Source: Chalara sp. BL73 (lineage: Eukaryota; Ascomycota; Leotiomycetes; Helotiales). From it: 64,000 nucleotides of DNA. Of the stretch, positions 13,158 through 24,800 are shown piece after piece. The translations under genes and the position numbers were made by a program. Numbering within the stretch: position 1 is the first letter of the stretch; each line of letters starts with the position of its first letter. The stretch spans positions 2,046,001 to 2,110,000 of the forward strand of contig CAKJVC010000012.1 of the NCBI GenBank assembly GCA_918026815.1. The letters run 5' to 3'. Below the pieces are notes generated by a model. That model saw only the letters and a program-made list of their open reading frames with translations, made no database searches and was not told the origin of the DNA.

Positions 13158-14216
13158 TCATAGCTCTGGTCCACCTTGGGTGATCTTCTCGAAGATCCCG
13201 ACACCCTCCCTTCCTAGTGCTGTTCCCACACCTACGGCGGCTGCACCGACAGCTCTCATTCTGTCGAAGCCCGCACGGTCTCTAACGCCTCCGATGCCGA
13301 TGATGGCGATCCTCTTCAGGTCTTGAATCGGACTCGCATCCAACATCTGTCGAATAGTTTTCACATTGCCCAAAGCGAGCGGATGTAGCGCATCACCCGC
13401 CATGCCGCCAATACCAGTCCCATTCACACTTCCCAGCGCGGCATCGCGTCGTTGATTCAAAACCAGACATCCACCGAGGGTATTAGTCGCCGTGATGAAA
13501 GAAACAGGACACCCGCCCTCCAGCTTCGTGCTCTCCTCTAAAACCGTGATCAGAGTCCGGAACTGGTCATGGTACGTATACGGCGGCGTCTTAACCCCGA
13601 TTCTCACCCTCCCGTCCCTCGGCTCGGCAAGCGCCTCAACATACGCCATCAGCGCTCCGCTGTCATACGCCGGCGGCGGCTTATCCAGGATGTTCGGGCA
13701 CGAAAGGTTGATTTCCATCATGAGCTGCAGCCCCCTTCGGTGTTCCTCTGCCAGATTGAGCAATTTCGCGTAGCACCCCGCTACTTCGGACGCTGTGCCC
13801 GTCACGCTGACGATGAAGGGTTTGGCGGGTGCGCGGGTTAGTGATCCTTGGTTTGAGAGCTCGGCAAGCATGCGGAGGTATCCAGTAAGGGGGATGGGGC
13901 TGTAGCCGAGGGTGTTGAGGGAGCTGGTCTCGCCGGGGAGCACCTCGCTGCGGCCTTCCGCGTGGGCTTCTACATCGACGTGCGCGGTGGAATGGCCTTT
14001 GCTGGTGGAGAAGAAGGTGTACTGGTGGGTTAGGGCGGTTTGGTGGAATCCAGAGGGCTGGTCTAAGGATGTGCGGATTGTGACGGCGCCGGTGTGGGGA
14101 CAGTCGTAGAGGGCTTTGAGGTCCTCTTTTGTGGTTGCCCATGGGTTGGAGGAGTTGAGGAGGGGAGGATCGATGCGGAAATCAGAGGGTTGCTGGGATG
14201 GGTTCTGAGAAGCCAT
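13158..14216 (-). CDS. dihydroorotate dehydrogenase, class 1-like (FMN flavoprotein)
   Basis: Single exon of 352 residues. Dihydroorotate dehydrogenase oxidises dihydroorotate to orotate in pyrimidine synthesis; class 1 enzymes are cytosolic and dimeric. Seen: the signature EINLSCPN (about 168-175) with Cys173 at the place of the catalytic Cys of class 1A enzymes, RIGVKTPPYTY (Lys in the FMN/substrate region), the ATNTLGG stretch, and the C-terminal FMN phosphate-binding segment IIGIGGVRDRAGFDRMRAVG followed by GVGTALGREG. No mitochondrial targeting sequence or membrane helix, unlike the class 2 enzyme that normally serves respiration-linked pyrimidine synthesis in filamentous fungi. It may therefore be a second, paralogous enzyme or act on a related substrate; that point is inference. 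Confidence 0.87.
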   Translation of the reverse strand: MASQNPSQQPSDFRIDPPLLNSSNPWATTKEDLKALYDCPHTGAVTIRTSLDQPSGFHQTALTHQYTFFSTSKGHSTAHVDVEAHAEGRSEVLPGETSSLNTLGYSPIPLTGYLRMLAELSNQGSLTRAPAKPFIVSVTGTASEVAGCYAKLLNLAEEHRRGLQLMMEINLSCPNILDKPPPAYDSGALMAYVEALAEPRDGRVRIGVKTPPYTYHDQFRTLITVLEESTKLEGGCPVSFITATNTLGGCLVLNQRRDAALGSVNGTGIGGMAGDALHPLALGNVKTIRQMLDASPIQDLKRIAIIGIGGVRDRAGFDRMRAVGAAAVGVGTALGREGVGIFEKITQGGPEL

Positions 14217-15972
14217 CGTAAGGGTTCATATGTTCCGGCCAGCGAGTTCGATCACTGTCAATCCGCGAAACTTGGTCCACCAGGAAAGTTCTGAGATTTC
14301 AGAAACTGAAGGAATAATAAACTTGCAAAATTGAGATGTCTCTTGATGTCAAAACAAAACAATTGAGACTGCGGCTTATCAGCCAGTCTTTCATAATAGG
14401 ATGCTGGAATGTTACACACCTGTTGATGCTCCTCTAAAGTACCGCTCCTCTGAAAGCAGAGTAAATTGAGTATAAACTTGTACAGCGTAATTGATCAAAT
14501 TTGACGTGAATAATTGATACTTTGAATGAGTCGATCCAAGTTACTACTGTTTAACTTCTCTTATCAGAACCATCCCACTTGGGACACTTGAAATCTTGGC
14601 ATTCAACTATGCACACTTGCGCAAAAATAGATCCTGTTAAATCTTCTGATTTAAGTTGGACTGAAAGCTCACAAAGCACGACTATGCGAAATCATATCGT
14701 TATGCGGTATGATTCTTCACAGTTTGAAAAACAGAGAAGCACTTATAAGGGGAAGGGTAGAGGTTGCCAAGTCGTCGGGAACGTAACTGTACCATACTTG
14801 CGTTCAGTGGGGCATTTTGGGAGAAGCTTTGTGGGTACGTGAATCGCGACCATACTGACTTCATCTACCCCTACGGCCTTCTACGCTTCATCGCATGGCT
14901 AGGGCATACCAATTGAATGGCCAGTGAATTACGCGGCCAGCTACCGAAGCTTCCGGAGTGCATCGTATCGTTGATTGGCGAAGCCGACTGGCGAGGCGTC
15001 ATTCAGAAGCGCAGGGTGCCGACCAGGCACAATAAGTGCCTGGTAGTCCTAGGAGATCAATTTATAGCTATCACAAAAGTTGTGCAGGTATACGCCATAG
15101 CTGCTACAACTCAGGTCAGACGCTGGCTTTACGACTCTGTACTGAGCTCTCTGCTGACTCGATGTTGGTTGCGATAGCTGTTCCGCCATACGGACTGACC
15201 GATATTGTCGAGGGAAAGATAAGGCTGGAACCGCCAACAGTCTTCTACTCCCGGTATCTGATATTATAAGTGTATGCTGGGGCAGGAAGTGCCATACTAC
15301 GGGTAGAAGTATCTCCCAAGGCGACGAGGGCTCTTACACAAGTGTTGTGTGTTAGCGCCAATGGATCCTCTTGTAGCACACATGCCAGGAACACAGTGGT
15401 ACAAAATACTTTGTTTCGGGATCCAGAAGCCATTCGTTTCTCCCATATGCATCAGCAAATATATACATCGATCGTATATGAGTGGCCGGCCATAGTCTCT
15501 CATACTTGCCCTATCTATTCTATCTGTTCTCCAGATCTGGTTTCCAGCAAACATAGAGCAAATAGCTACGGCATTGCAAAAGTCTGCCTACCTTGCTTTG
15601 ATTCTCATCAGAACCCACCTACTGGCTGAGAATCGCTTGTGCTTCGATTATTCGCTTTGTAGCATGTCAGCCTTGGTGGCGCAATCATATGGTCCGCATC
15701 TGCATCTCACCCCAGTCATTGAGCCACGCCTCAGGCCGATCAAATTGCGGATGCGAACCAACTGAACAATAGCCATTCATTGTGCATGATGTCTCTTTTT
15801 TTACATTTAATCGTCAATACCTGCAAAGGTTTTCCGTATTCTTCGTTTACTCCATGACATCCAGATCATCTCAAGCTCTTCTATCTGTTCCATTGTAGTA
15901 TGATCTCTCAGCCATGGAACATTTTGCTCTTTAGCTATTACATCAGCTCAGATACAAGACAAATTGAAGGTC
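14217..15972. other. divergent intergenic region
   Basis: About 1.75 kb between the dihydroorotate dehydrogenase start (14216, minus) and the bZIP gene start (15973, plus). Short open frames around 14900-15770 show no domain features or splice continuity. I see only promoter space or decayed sequence here. Confidence 0.45.
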
Positions 15973-18387
15973 ATGTCGGCACTAGAAACTACCATGCACT
16001 GTAAATCGAAGGGAAAGGCACACTCTTCAAGATTCAAATCGAAAACGAAGAAAGACGACTGGTCGGAGGTTACGGACCCTCAAGAACGAAGACGCATTCA
16101 GAATCGAATTGCTCAAAGGAAGTTCCGTAAGCTGATAGACTCGAAATTTGTGATAAATCTGGGACTGACTCTGTACCCTTCTACCAGGTGATAAGGCTAA
16201 AGAAGCCAAAGAACAGCAAGCTCGGGAGGCAGAAGAACAGGTTCGTGCAGGCAGTTTCTATATCAAACCTGAGCCGAATGAGTGGGGAGACGAGAATGAA
16301 CTCTCAGGTTTACCATGGGGTTCCCCCTCCGGCTTTGGGAGAGGCCGGACTTTACGTCGAAGAGACTCGAAGTATATACAAGCTGGCATTTTCATTTACC
16401 GGCAACTAATGATTGTAGCACATCTCTACTATCTGAACGTTTATCGGAAGCAACTAGACGACATATTGAGAATTCTACATCACGCCCATGCACACCCAGC
16501 GACAGCTTCCCACGTGGGCAATCTCCCTTCCGGCCAGAATCACCATTCTACACGCCATTCTACACGCCTCCTTCCCCTTTTACTGAAACCTTTGGCAACC
16601 CTGGCGTAAATCCTTTTGTTTTGTGGGGAGGATTATATAGAAGCCCCTCAGTCCGTGATGTCAAGCCTGCCGAGAGCATAGAGGCGAATTCGGTGGAAGA
16701 ATCGACGCAGCCTGATGAGCCAAGCGACAGAACCGCGAAACTTGAAAGGGCACTTTATTTCCCAAATCTTGAGGCCAGCCTGAGTGTAGATCGCGAATCA
16801 TCAAAGTCGCTATCGGAGCAAACAGGTAAAAGCGCAGATCCCGAGCGAGAGTCTGGGGGAAATGATTCGCACCAGAACTCGGACTCATCACAGGTCATAA
16901 ACGCAACCAACTCTCGAAGAGTATTAGGCATACCAATTGATGCACATCTGGCCTTACAGGCAGCTGACGAAAGGCGTGCACGCAACGCTAGCGCCTCAGC
17001 GCGGTTTCGTCAACGACGAAAAGAGAAGGAGAAGGAGGCGAGCGCCACTATTGAGAAGATGCAGCAGCAGATCCGGGTGCTGGAACGAAGAATCACCTCT
17101 CGGGGTTTGTTTAACAAGCCATTTGACGCGTACCAGACGTCAAATGTAGCTGACTTTGAGAAGACTCTGCCTGACGACGCCGGCTCCTCGGCTCGATTCC
17201 GTCAGCGACAAAAGCAGAAAACGCAGGAAGCCAGTACTGTCATTGAGAAGATGCAACAGCACATAAAAGAGCTGCAATGCATACTTGAGGAAAATGGTGA
17301 AACAGTACTACATTCAACTCTCCCAAGTTCGACCAGCCCGTCCCGTGAAGGTGTAGTTTTGAAAGCTTCTTCGGAAACCTGTGCTCAACCTCCGAACGAG
17401 TCAAAGGCAAATTTCCACACTACGGAACCAGTTAAGCGTTCTTCTGTACCGTCTAAGTCATCGATGGTGCGTCAAGTTCTCAGAGAATATTCCCTTCTTT
17501 TTCTTTTTCCAAATTTACAAATCGCAAGTCTCAGAGTAAAATCCTCTGCTTTTACATTTTTCATGAGCCATGAAACATTCCCCAACCTTTATAAATCCAC
17601 AAAGACACATAACCTAATAGGTATTGTCACTGCAGGAGGATCTCCGGCCATGTCATAGTGATCAGACTTTACCACAAGCTGAAATTACCAATATTTCCAA
17701 CCAGGATGGCAGGACTGACAAGCGAAGAGACGATCATGCTGAGGAGGCAGTAGGGGAAGCTCAACCACAAGGGATCTTTCAACTTACCTCCTCAGACCTA
17801 TCCCTGATACCTGTGCCTTCGGTCTCGTCCAAGCCAATAGCCCTGGCGGAAAATACAGCAGTATGTTCAATTTGCCAAAAGTTTACTGGAAGGCCTAGCG
17901 AGATCCGGTATTTGACCTTGCTTTCGTTAGAATAACTTTACTAATGATTTACAGAAAGCATATGAGACGGCACGAACGACCGTATGGTTGTACATATCCC
18001 TTGTGTGCAAAGAGCTTCGGAAGCAAATTTGACTGGAAGCGACATGAGCAGTATCAACACGCTGAGCCCTGGGAAGATCAGCCTGACCAGCTAACGACTT
18101 CCGGAGACGTTCGAGACATTCCATCCACAGATTCCCTCAACGAGAATAGTAGAAAGAGGCAGCATCATCAACTTGATTTTCATGACTCAGATACTGCTCA
18201 GGACGGGACAGGGCGAGGCCTAGCTGGAGGTTCTATTGGGTCTCGTGCTTTTTGGTGCGGTTTCTGTGATGGTTTCGTGCCCGTTGCAAATGAGCTCGTG
18301 AGGGCTTGGACTGAGCGATCTGATCACATCACAAATCACTTTATACGCGATGAAAAGCGAATTGAGGAATGGATAGTCGCTAACTGA
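15973..18387 (+). CDS. transcription factor with three bZIP-type basic regions and C2H2 zinc fingers
   Basis: Five exons: 15973-16126, 16188-16371, 16419-17466, 17636-17907 and 17955-18387, total 696 residues. Every junction has GT-AG and keeps frame; the intron at 16372 has a CTAAT branch site. Domains in order: a fungal bZIP basic region, DPQERRRIQNRIAQRKFR (about 35-52); a Pro/Ser-rich linker; a second basic region, NASASARFRQRRKEKE (about 301-316), followed by a short heptad-like helix; a third, partly repeated copy starting SSARFRQRQKQK (about 369); a Ser/Thr-rich linker; and two C2H2 fingers (about 539-588), the first split by the last intron. A further CxxC...HxxxH pattern follows in the tail. 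Presumed nuclear DNA-binding regulator; targets unknown. The first and last modules could belong to separate genes if the 169-nt intron at 17467 is wrong, but the frame fit argues for one gene. Confidence 0.72.
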
Positions 18388-19333
18388 CTTGAAATTCAAT
18401 GAGGATCGCTTCCGCATGGTGTAGACGAGTTGTCAACACATTATAAAGGTAGATAAAGATCCGAGAAGTTATTTCGCCTTTCGTCATTTAAAGAGGGAGA
18501 TTTGGCTAATTCAATATTTCTAGCTAATATATCAGCAGCGCTCGGAACCTCCACGGATACCGAAATCGGCATTCTTGATTTTTGAATGAGGTCTTGGATA
18601 TTCCTCAAAAGGAGCCGAAAGCTCGAGCCCACACAATCGCTGGGCTCACACAATATTGCTGAGATTGGTCATATTACTGATGTGGTGGACCTTCGAAAAA
18701 AGCTGCATCTATTCATACCCGCCAGTATTCTAGCTATACTGCTGTAGCTGAGGAATCTGGCTCGATGGCATACAGCTCTATCCTAATCCCATCATTTTCA
18801 AAAAGGATCCAGAGAGGTGTCTCTAGCGGTAGATATTTGAAGGAGTTCTGGAGTTCATAAATAATCCCATAGACACATCCTGATGTTAGCGAGCCCAACA
18901 GATTTTGAGGGATAATTGAGTAGAAAGGTCAGGGAATTTGAGCGTTTAGACCGGCCTTAACTCGATCATCTGGTTTAGCTTTTGGCGAATAATCACGTGA
19001 TATGCATTAAAACATACTTATGCTCTCATAACGGTCACATTCATTAGCTAGACTACTCTGTCTAAGGTTAATAAGAGTTATTATGATAGTGTTGGGATCG
19101 TCCGGTGTCTAGCGTGAACTGATATAGACTCAAGGGGTGACCAAAGTTAAAGGTTTCAGCTGCTGTTGAAGTCTCAGCGCTTAGCTGTTTGACAGACAAG
19201 AGCCTTTGGAAATTATACATCCCTATCTCATTAATATCGGACATTAGCAAGAATACTTGATTTACCTTTGGGATAATTTTTTTGGCAACTTCACTACAGC
19301 TAAAAATCATTTTTAGACAACGAGGCACTTAAG
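18388..19333. other. intergenic, AT-rich
   Basis: No gene seen. It separates two plus-strand genes and should carry the promoter of the HeLo gene. Confidence 0.5.
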
Positions 19334-21254
19334 ATGGTTGTCGACCCGTTATCTGTCGCGGGGCTTGCGTTGGGGGCAATTTCTCTTTCCGCTCAAGTTC
19401 TGAAAGGATGTTTGCAAGGTATGTCTAGAACATAGCTCTCACCACTTTGGCTTTTGCTGACGCCCTCAAGCATTTGAAATCTTCCAGGGCGCAGTTGACT
19501 TACCCCAAGACTGTGCTGGGCTCTCCCTTCGATTAGAAATCGAGTACGGAAGGCTCAAGAACTGGAGTCAAGTTGCCGGATTGCTAGACTTCCAAGACGA
19601 GTCCAAAGTTTGTGGTACAATCCGGGCCAACAGATTACTGTTAGCTGCAATCTTGACTGAGATCCAAACGTCGATGACTTCATTTGCGGAGCTCAATGGC
19701 CAATATATTGAGCTCCACTCAAATCGAGGAATTGGTGTCTTCAAAGACGGTGGCGGGAAAAGCAATGACGGAGTGACCCGAGCTGATTTGGTAACCGAGC
19801 TTGGGGCTTTGGATTCCCCATACGGCCAAAACGCACCGATGGCCAAGAAGGGAGTCCTAGCTGGTGTTTCTGCTGTCTTTCGAGATACAGGGACAGTCAT
19901 TAGACATCCCAAGAAACTAAAATGGGCTTTAATATCGAGGGATCGCTTTGAGAAGCTCCTCGGTCGATTACAAGAATTGATTGACTATCTGCACGAGCTT
20001 ATGGACGATCAGCAAATGGAGGTTCTACATAAGACCACACAGAAAACGTACCTGGAGATGCTGCAACTCCGAAGTACAGTCGAGGAACTAAAGGAGCTGA
20101 TGGATGCAGTGAAGCCACTCAATCAGTTCACCGTCAATATGCAAGTTGTCATTCCAAATAATCAGGTCAGGGATGAAGACAAAGGAGAGCTTTTGAAGTT
20201 AGCGGCTTTCAAGAGCTCAAGCTTTGCACTGAGCAAGAATACCACAAGCGGAGGAATAAAAGTAAAGGAGATTTTGACCTCTTCCCTGACATTCGAAAGC
20301 TCAACATTCGCTGGTGGGCGTGCGGATGCTATTTATCACACGGGTGGTACGCCGCGGCGCGTTTGGGTGGAGTGGAAAGAACTCAAAGTCTATGAAAATG
20401 AGCAAATATCTGATCAGCAAGCTTTGCTCGGCCGTATCAAGGAACTTGCAGCACTTCTGGCTTTGGATAAGCCAAAAGAATTCTGTGCCCCTACTTGCCT
20501 TGGATATATTGACGCTCGGCAAGACGCAACAGCTGTAGGTCGATTCGGGATGGTCTTTGCAGTCCCTAGGGACCTCGACGTTAAAGACAGCCCAGTATCT
20601 ATTACCCAAGCAATAAAAGAGACCTCCATGCCATCTCTCAACAAGCGCGTTGCTCTTGCGTCCAAAATTGCAAGCTGCCTTTTCTACTTACATTCCGTCA
20701 ATTGGCTTCATAAAGGGTTCCGCAGTGAGAACCTTATCATTTTTCGAGACGCAAATAAAGAGTTTCTCACTCAACTTTATCTGACAGGATTTGAATATGC
20801 TCGACCAGCTCGAAGTGGAGAGGCAACTGAGGCAATTCCCCATGTACCAGCTTGGGAGATCTACCGACATCCGAATATTCAAGGGAGCGAGATGCAATCA
20901 CGTCGATACTACCGAAAAACATACGACATCTACAGCATGGGGATTGTGTTGATTGAAGTAGCCCTCTGGAAATCGATAGATGAGGCGGTGGGAATCGCGA
21001 ATATCGAGGACGCGTCGCCGCAGATCACGTATCACGTCAGGGACTCCCTACTAAACACCAATCCTCAAATCTTGGAGACAGTGCGATCACATATGGGAAA
21101 CAAGTATCATGATGCTGTCAAGGCGTGCATTACCGGTGGGGAAAGTTTCGGAATTTCTCCAGGCGATGATGAGACTACAAATAGATCTGGAGCTATTTTA
21201 CAAGACAATTTTCGGAAGGAAGTGTTGGATAAGCTGACTTCGATTGCTGTTTGA
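19334..21254 (+). CDS. HeLo-domain protein with C-terminal pseudokinase domain
   Basis: Exons 19334-19418 and 19471-21254 (52-nt intron) encode 622 residues. The N terminus (about 1-200) has the HeLo pattern: hydrophobic first helix MVVDPLSVAGLALGAISLSA, then an LRLEIEYGRLKNW helix and a later W-A-L...LQELIDYLHEL helix. HeLo domains form membrane-active helical bundles that execute cell death in fungal heterokaryon incompatibility and are related to the four-helix bundle of MLKL. The C-terminal half (about 300-560) has a kinase fold: a beta3 Lys in VEWKEL (about 330) is present, but the HRD loop reads HKGFRSEN (about 442-449) and the DFG position reads GFE (about 468), so both catalytic aspartates are gone. 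This predicts a non-catalytic switch domain controlling the HeLo effector. The next gene downstream, on the same strand, carries an intact kinase. Confidence 0.85.
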
Positions 21255-21821
21255 TAATGATACCTTCATTGCAAGGCGTCAAAGGAGCATAGATTCTTAC
21301 CCAGTGCTAACATTCTATGTTATTAGCGTCGTTGTAGAAAAGTTTTGTGCCACTTATTATTTATGAATCTATGTCAGCCTTGAGGCTCTGCCTTGCACAG
21401 GCTCCTCTGTAAGTATCGACTCATACCCCGCAGTTCAAGCCTGTGTTGTCCAATTGGGTGGTATTGAGCCCTGCATGTTGACCTCTGTAAGACCTCTTCG
21501 CGGCTGAGTGAGGCTGAGCAACTACTGGCAAATTTATTATCTCATACCTTCACGAACCTTTGATGGCTTGATTTAACTAGATTGCGAAGTCGTTGGTCCT
21601 TTTCATTGATATATCCGCATAGCCAGATAAGAGGAGTGTTCATATTCTGTCCCTCTGCTCGCAGCAGTGTCAGCTTCATGTCACCGACGAGGCTACTGCC
21701 CGCTCACCGTGATTCCTCTGATCAACCGCACAAATGCCTGCTTACAGCTTATTCGAAGTAACCCTTGATCACAGACTCGAGAAGTGCCTTCTGCATCTAC
21801 GTGTGATCCTTGATAGTCGCA
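21255..21821. other. intergenic between HeLo gene and kinase gene
   Basis: 567 bp on the shared strand; no coding feature recognised. Presumed 3' flank of the HeLo gene and promoter of the kinase gene. Confidence 0.55.
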
Positions 21822-24800
21822 ATGGCTACTACGAAGGCGACTCCCATGCGACACTGTCGCGAGGCGCCTGCACATATTACCAAGTTGGCCTATCTGTTTC
21901 CAATCCATGCGGATGAAACATCCTCTCGAAAGCAACCTTTTGTAGACGAAGACTTTCGCGGGATCATGGAGGTGCTCCGCGAATTCGGCTATATGACCTG
22001 GGCTGTAATCCCTCGAACATATGCCATTTTGCGGCTCATTCGCCGAATCGAAGACATGGATGATTTTCTGGAGCAAAACCTGAGCGATCTCTCGATACCA
22101 TATACAAATGATAACCTCCCGATAAACCTCTCACAATCGACCAAAGCGAGCTTCCTCAAAGTTCAACACCTGGTGTTGACGAGCGCAATGGATCTCGAAA
22201 GAGGTGAGGCTGGCGAGCATAAACATATAAAATCTCACGAAGAACTTCAATTTGATGTGGTTGGCGAGCTCGGCAGGGGCGGCGGATGCACACAAGTCCA
22301 AAAGGTGTGGAGTAATATTGGCCGTGCCCTGTACGCTGTAAAGTTTATCCGACGGGGGGAATACTTCCAAGGAGATCGTAACGCCTTGCGAGACTTCGAA
22401 GGTGAGCTGCAAAGTGCGAAGAAAGTCTTGCATCACCACGTGGTCAAGATTGTCGGAAGCTTCACCGAAGAAAAGTATGTTGGTATTATAATGGAAACGG
22501 TGGGGGAGATGAATCTCGGACAACTCCTTAAGAGACCGATCAACGCTGACACCAAGTCCTCTCTCCGAACTTATTTTGGGTGTCTTGCTTCTGGCCTCTT
22601 TGCCATCCACCAAGTTGGTATTAAACATAAAGATGTTAAGCCAGAAAATATTGTGATCAGAAAGTCTATAGCATACTTTACAGATTTTGGTCTTGCACTC
22701 GACTTTTCGACCACTGAGGAAAATCGTAGTACAACTATGGGCAAACCGGCTGTGAAGTATACTGCCCTATACTCTGCGCCGGAGTGGTGGGCCTGGAGTG
22801 AGCGAAATACTCTATCAGATATTTGGTCGTTGGGTGCGGTATACCTCGAGATGGCAACTGTCCTGTATGGCGAGACGGTCCACAAGTTATGGGATTTCTT
22901 AGCCAATCATGGAACACAGAACACTGTATCATATAGCCGTAATCTGAGCGGCGTTCTTGAATGGATTGATTTCCTTCGCTCAAAACCTAGCCACGAGACG
23001 GATACTGTTGCCCTTGATGTTGTTGAAGCTACAATGAAAGAGGCCAAAGAAAAGCGACCCAAGAGTTATCAGTTGTGGAAGATGATTGAAAATCAGGCGC
23101 CACGGCACGTATCCTTTGCTTGCCGAGCATGTGTCGAAAGTTTTCATCCGACTGAGAGACCAACTCAACGGCCTCCAGGCAGAGGACAAGTAGATTCTGC
23201 TCCCGAATTTTCACGGCTCGAGCCAGTTGCCTCTAGGCAAGAATTAATCTACCCAGAAATACATGAATTCCAACATCCAATATCCTTGCCGGAGTCCATA
23301 CCGCATGAAGCTGGCCTGGTTAGGAATGACACTGTAATTGTGAGCTTGCTTAACTAGGTAGCCTTTTATGGTAGAACCCGCCAACTAATTTTGATCTCTA
23401 GTCTAGGGCACCCTTCCCGATAGCTGTTTTCTTGGAAAACAGGTGGGATGGTGCAGTTGCAGAGTATGACAGTGACGATCTGAGTTTCATTAGCGATCGG
23501 ACTATCCGAAGGCACAAATTGAAGCTTGCGGATGGAAACATTCTCTTGACGTGGATGTATGACGGCCGCAGTCACCGGACTCGATTTTTCCCAAGCGAAC
23601 ATTTGGGTACAGATTTCCAGCTCGGGTTAAAGTGCCTTGACGAGACCTTTAATGTTGAAGATGCCCATCGCGTATTCAGAGGCCGTCAGCAAAATAAGGT
23701 TGGGTCAGCAGCTCCCCCAACTTCATCATTGACAGGTGGTCTCAAGACTACCGAAAAAGACAAAGATGTCTTGATTGATCCAAAACTAGACCTAGCGTCA
23801 AATCAAACGGTGAGATCAAATTGGTACAAAACGATGTCATTGTCGGGCAACAACTCTGACAAGTAAATGCAGCTCACAAAGGCGGTCGGAGAGTTAACGA
23901 AAACAAGCACAACAGATCCGCCAATGCATGATAAAGCTTCTGGCGGCATCAGGAAATTGGAAGACCGGAAGCGTGCAGCCACAGTCTCGAAAAATGCGGA
24001 AGAAAACAATCAAAATTCCAAGAAAGAGGAAGTTTCAGCAAAGGCTACAAAGAAAGTGTTAGACAAAGAAAAGAAGATTGAAGACCTCAAAAAGTTTGCT
24101 TCGTCAATGAAACTTCCAACCGCTATCCCGGCAGACTTGGTATCGGTTTTATCGAATGACAAACACAAGCAAAAGGAGCTTATTCAAAAGCAGAATGACA
24201 TTGTCAATAAAACAACAGGATCGAAGAAAGCAGTAGTTAAGGACCAATCTTCCCAGCAACGAGCTTCACCATCCAAAGAGAGCCCATCCGCTTTACCACC
24301 GCCGAAACCGAATAGCGCTCAGCCTCAGCAAGTAAAGGACTCAGATAGCAATGACAAACCAGCAGTGTCTCAAGTTTACCAGCCATATGTCCCTCAACCT
24401 TATTATGGATACTCCACATATGGCGGATTGAGCAACTACTCTACACAACAAGGAGAACCTTCTATAATTTCCAGAATCACTATGCAACTCGAGTTCCACT
24501 TTTCGACAGACAATCTAGTCAAAGACTTCGACTTGAGAAAACACATGGACTCCCAAGGCTTTGTTTTCTTGTTCTTCATTGCAAGCCTTGACAAGATTCA
24601 GGCTCTTTATGCTTCTATAACCCTGTTACGAAGTATTTGCATTAATTCGGATGTAATTGAAATTGTTAAAGGCGATGATCAAATCGAACGTGTACGGAGA
24701 AAGTATGGCTGGCAACCTTGGGTTCTGGAAATATCGTCGAGGTTTCCTCATGCAAGACATGATGGGCCGGAAAAGCATGTACCAGTAATGTCGGCCTTGC

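Noticed and set aside
23432..23866. Separate small gene between the kinase and the La-motif sequence
   Set aside because: It has no ATG near its start, while an in-frame GT-AG intron joins it to the kinase.
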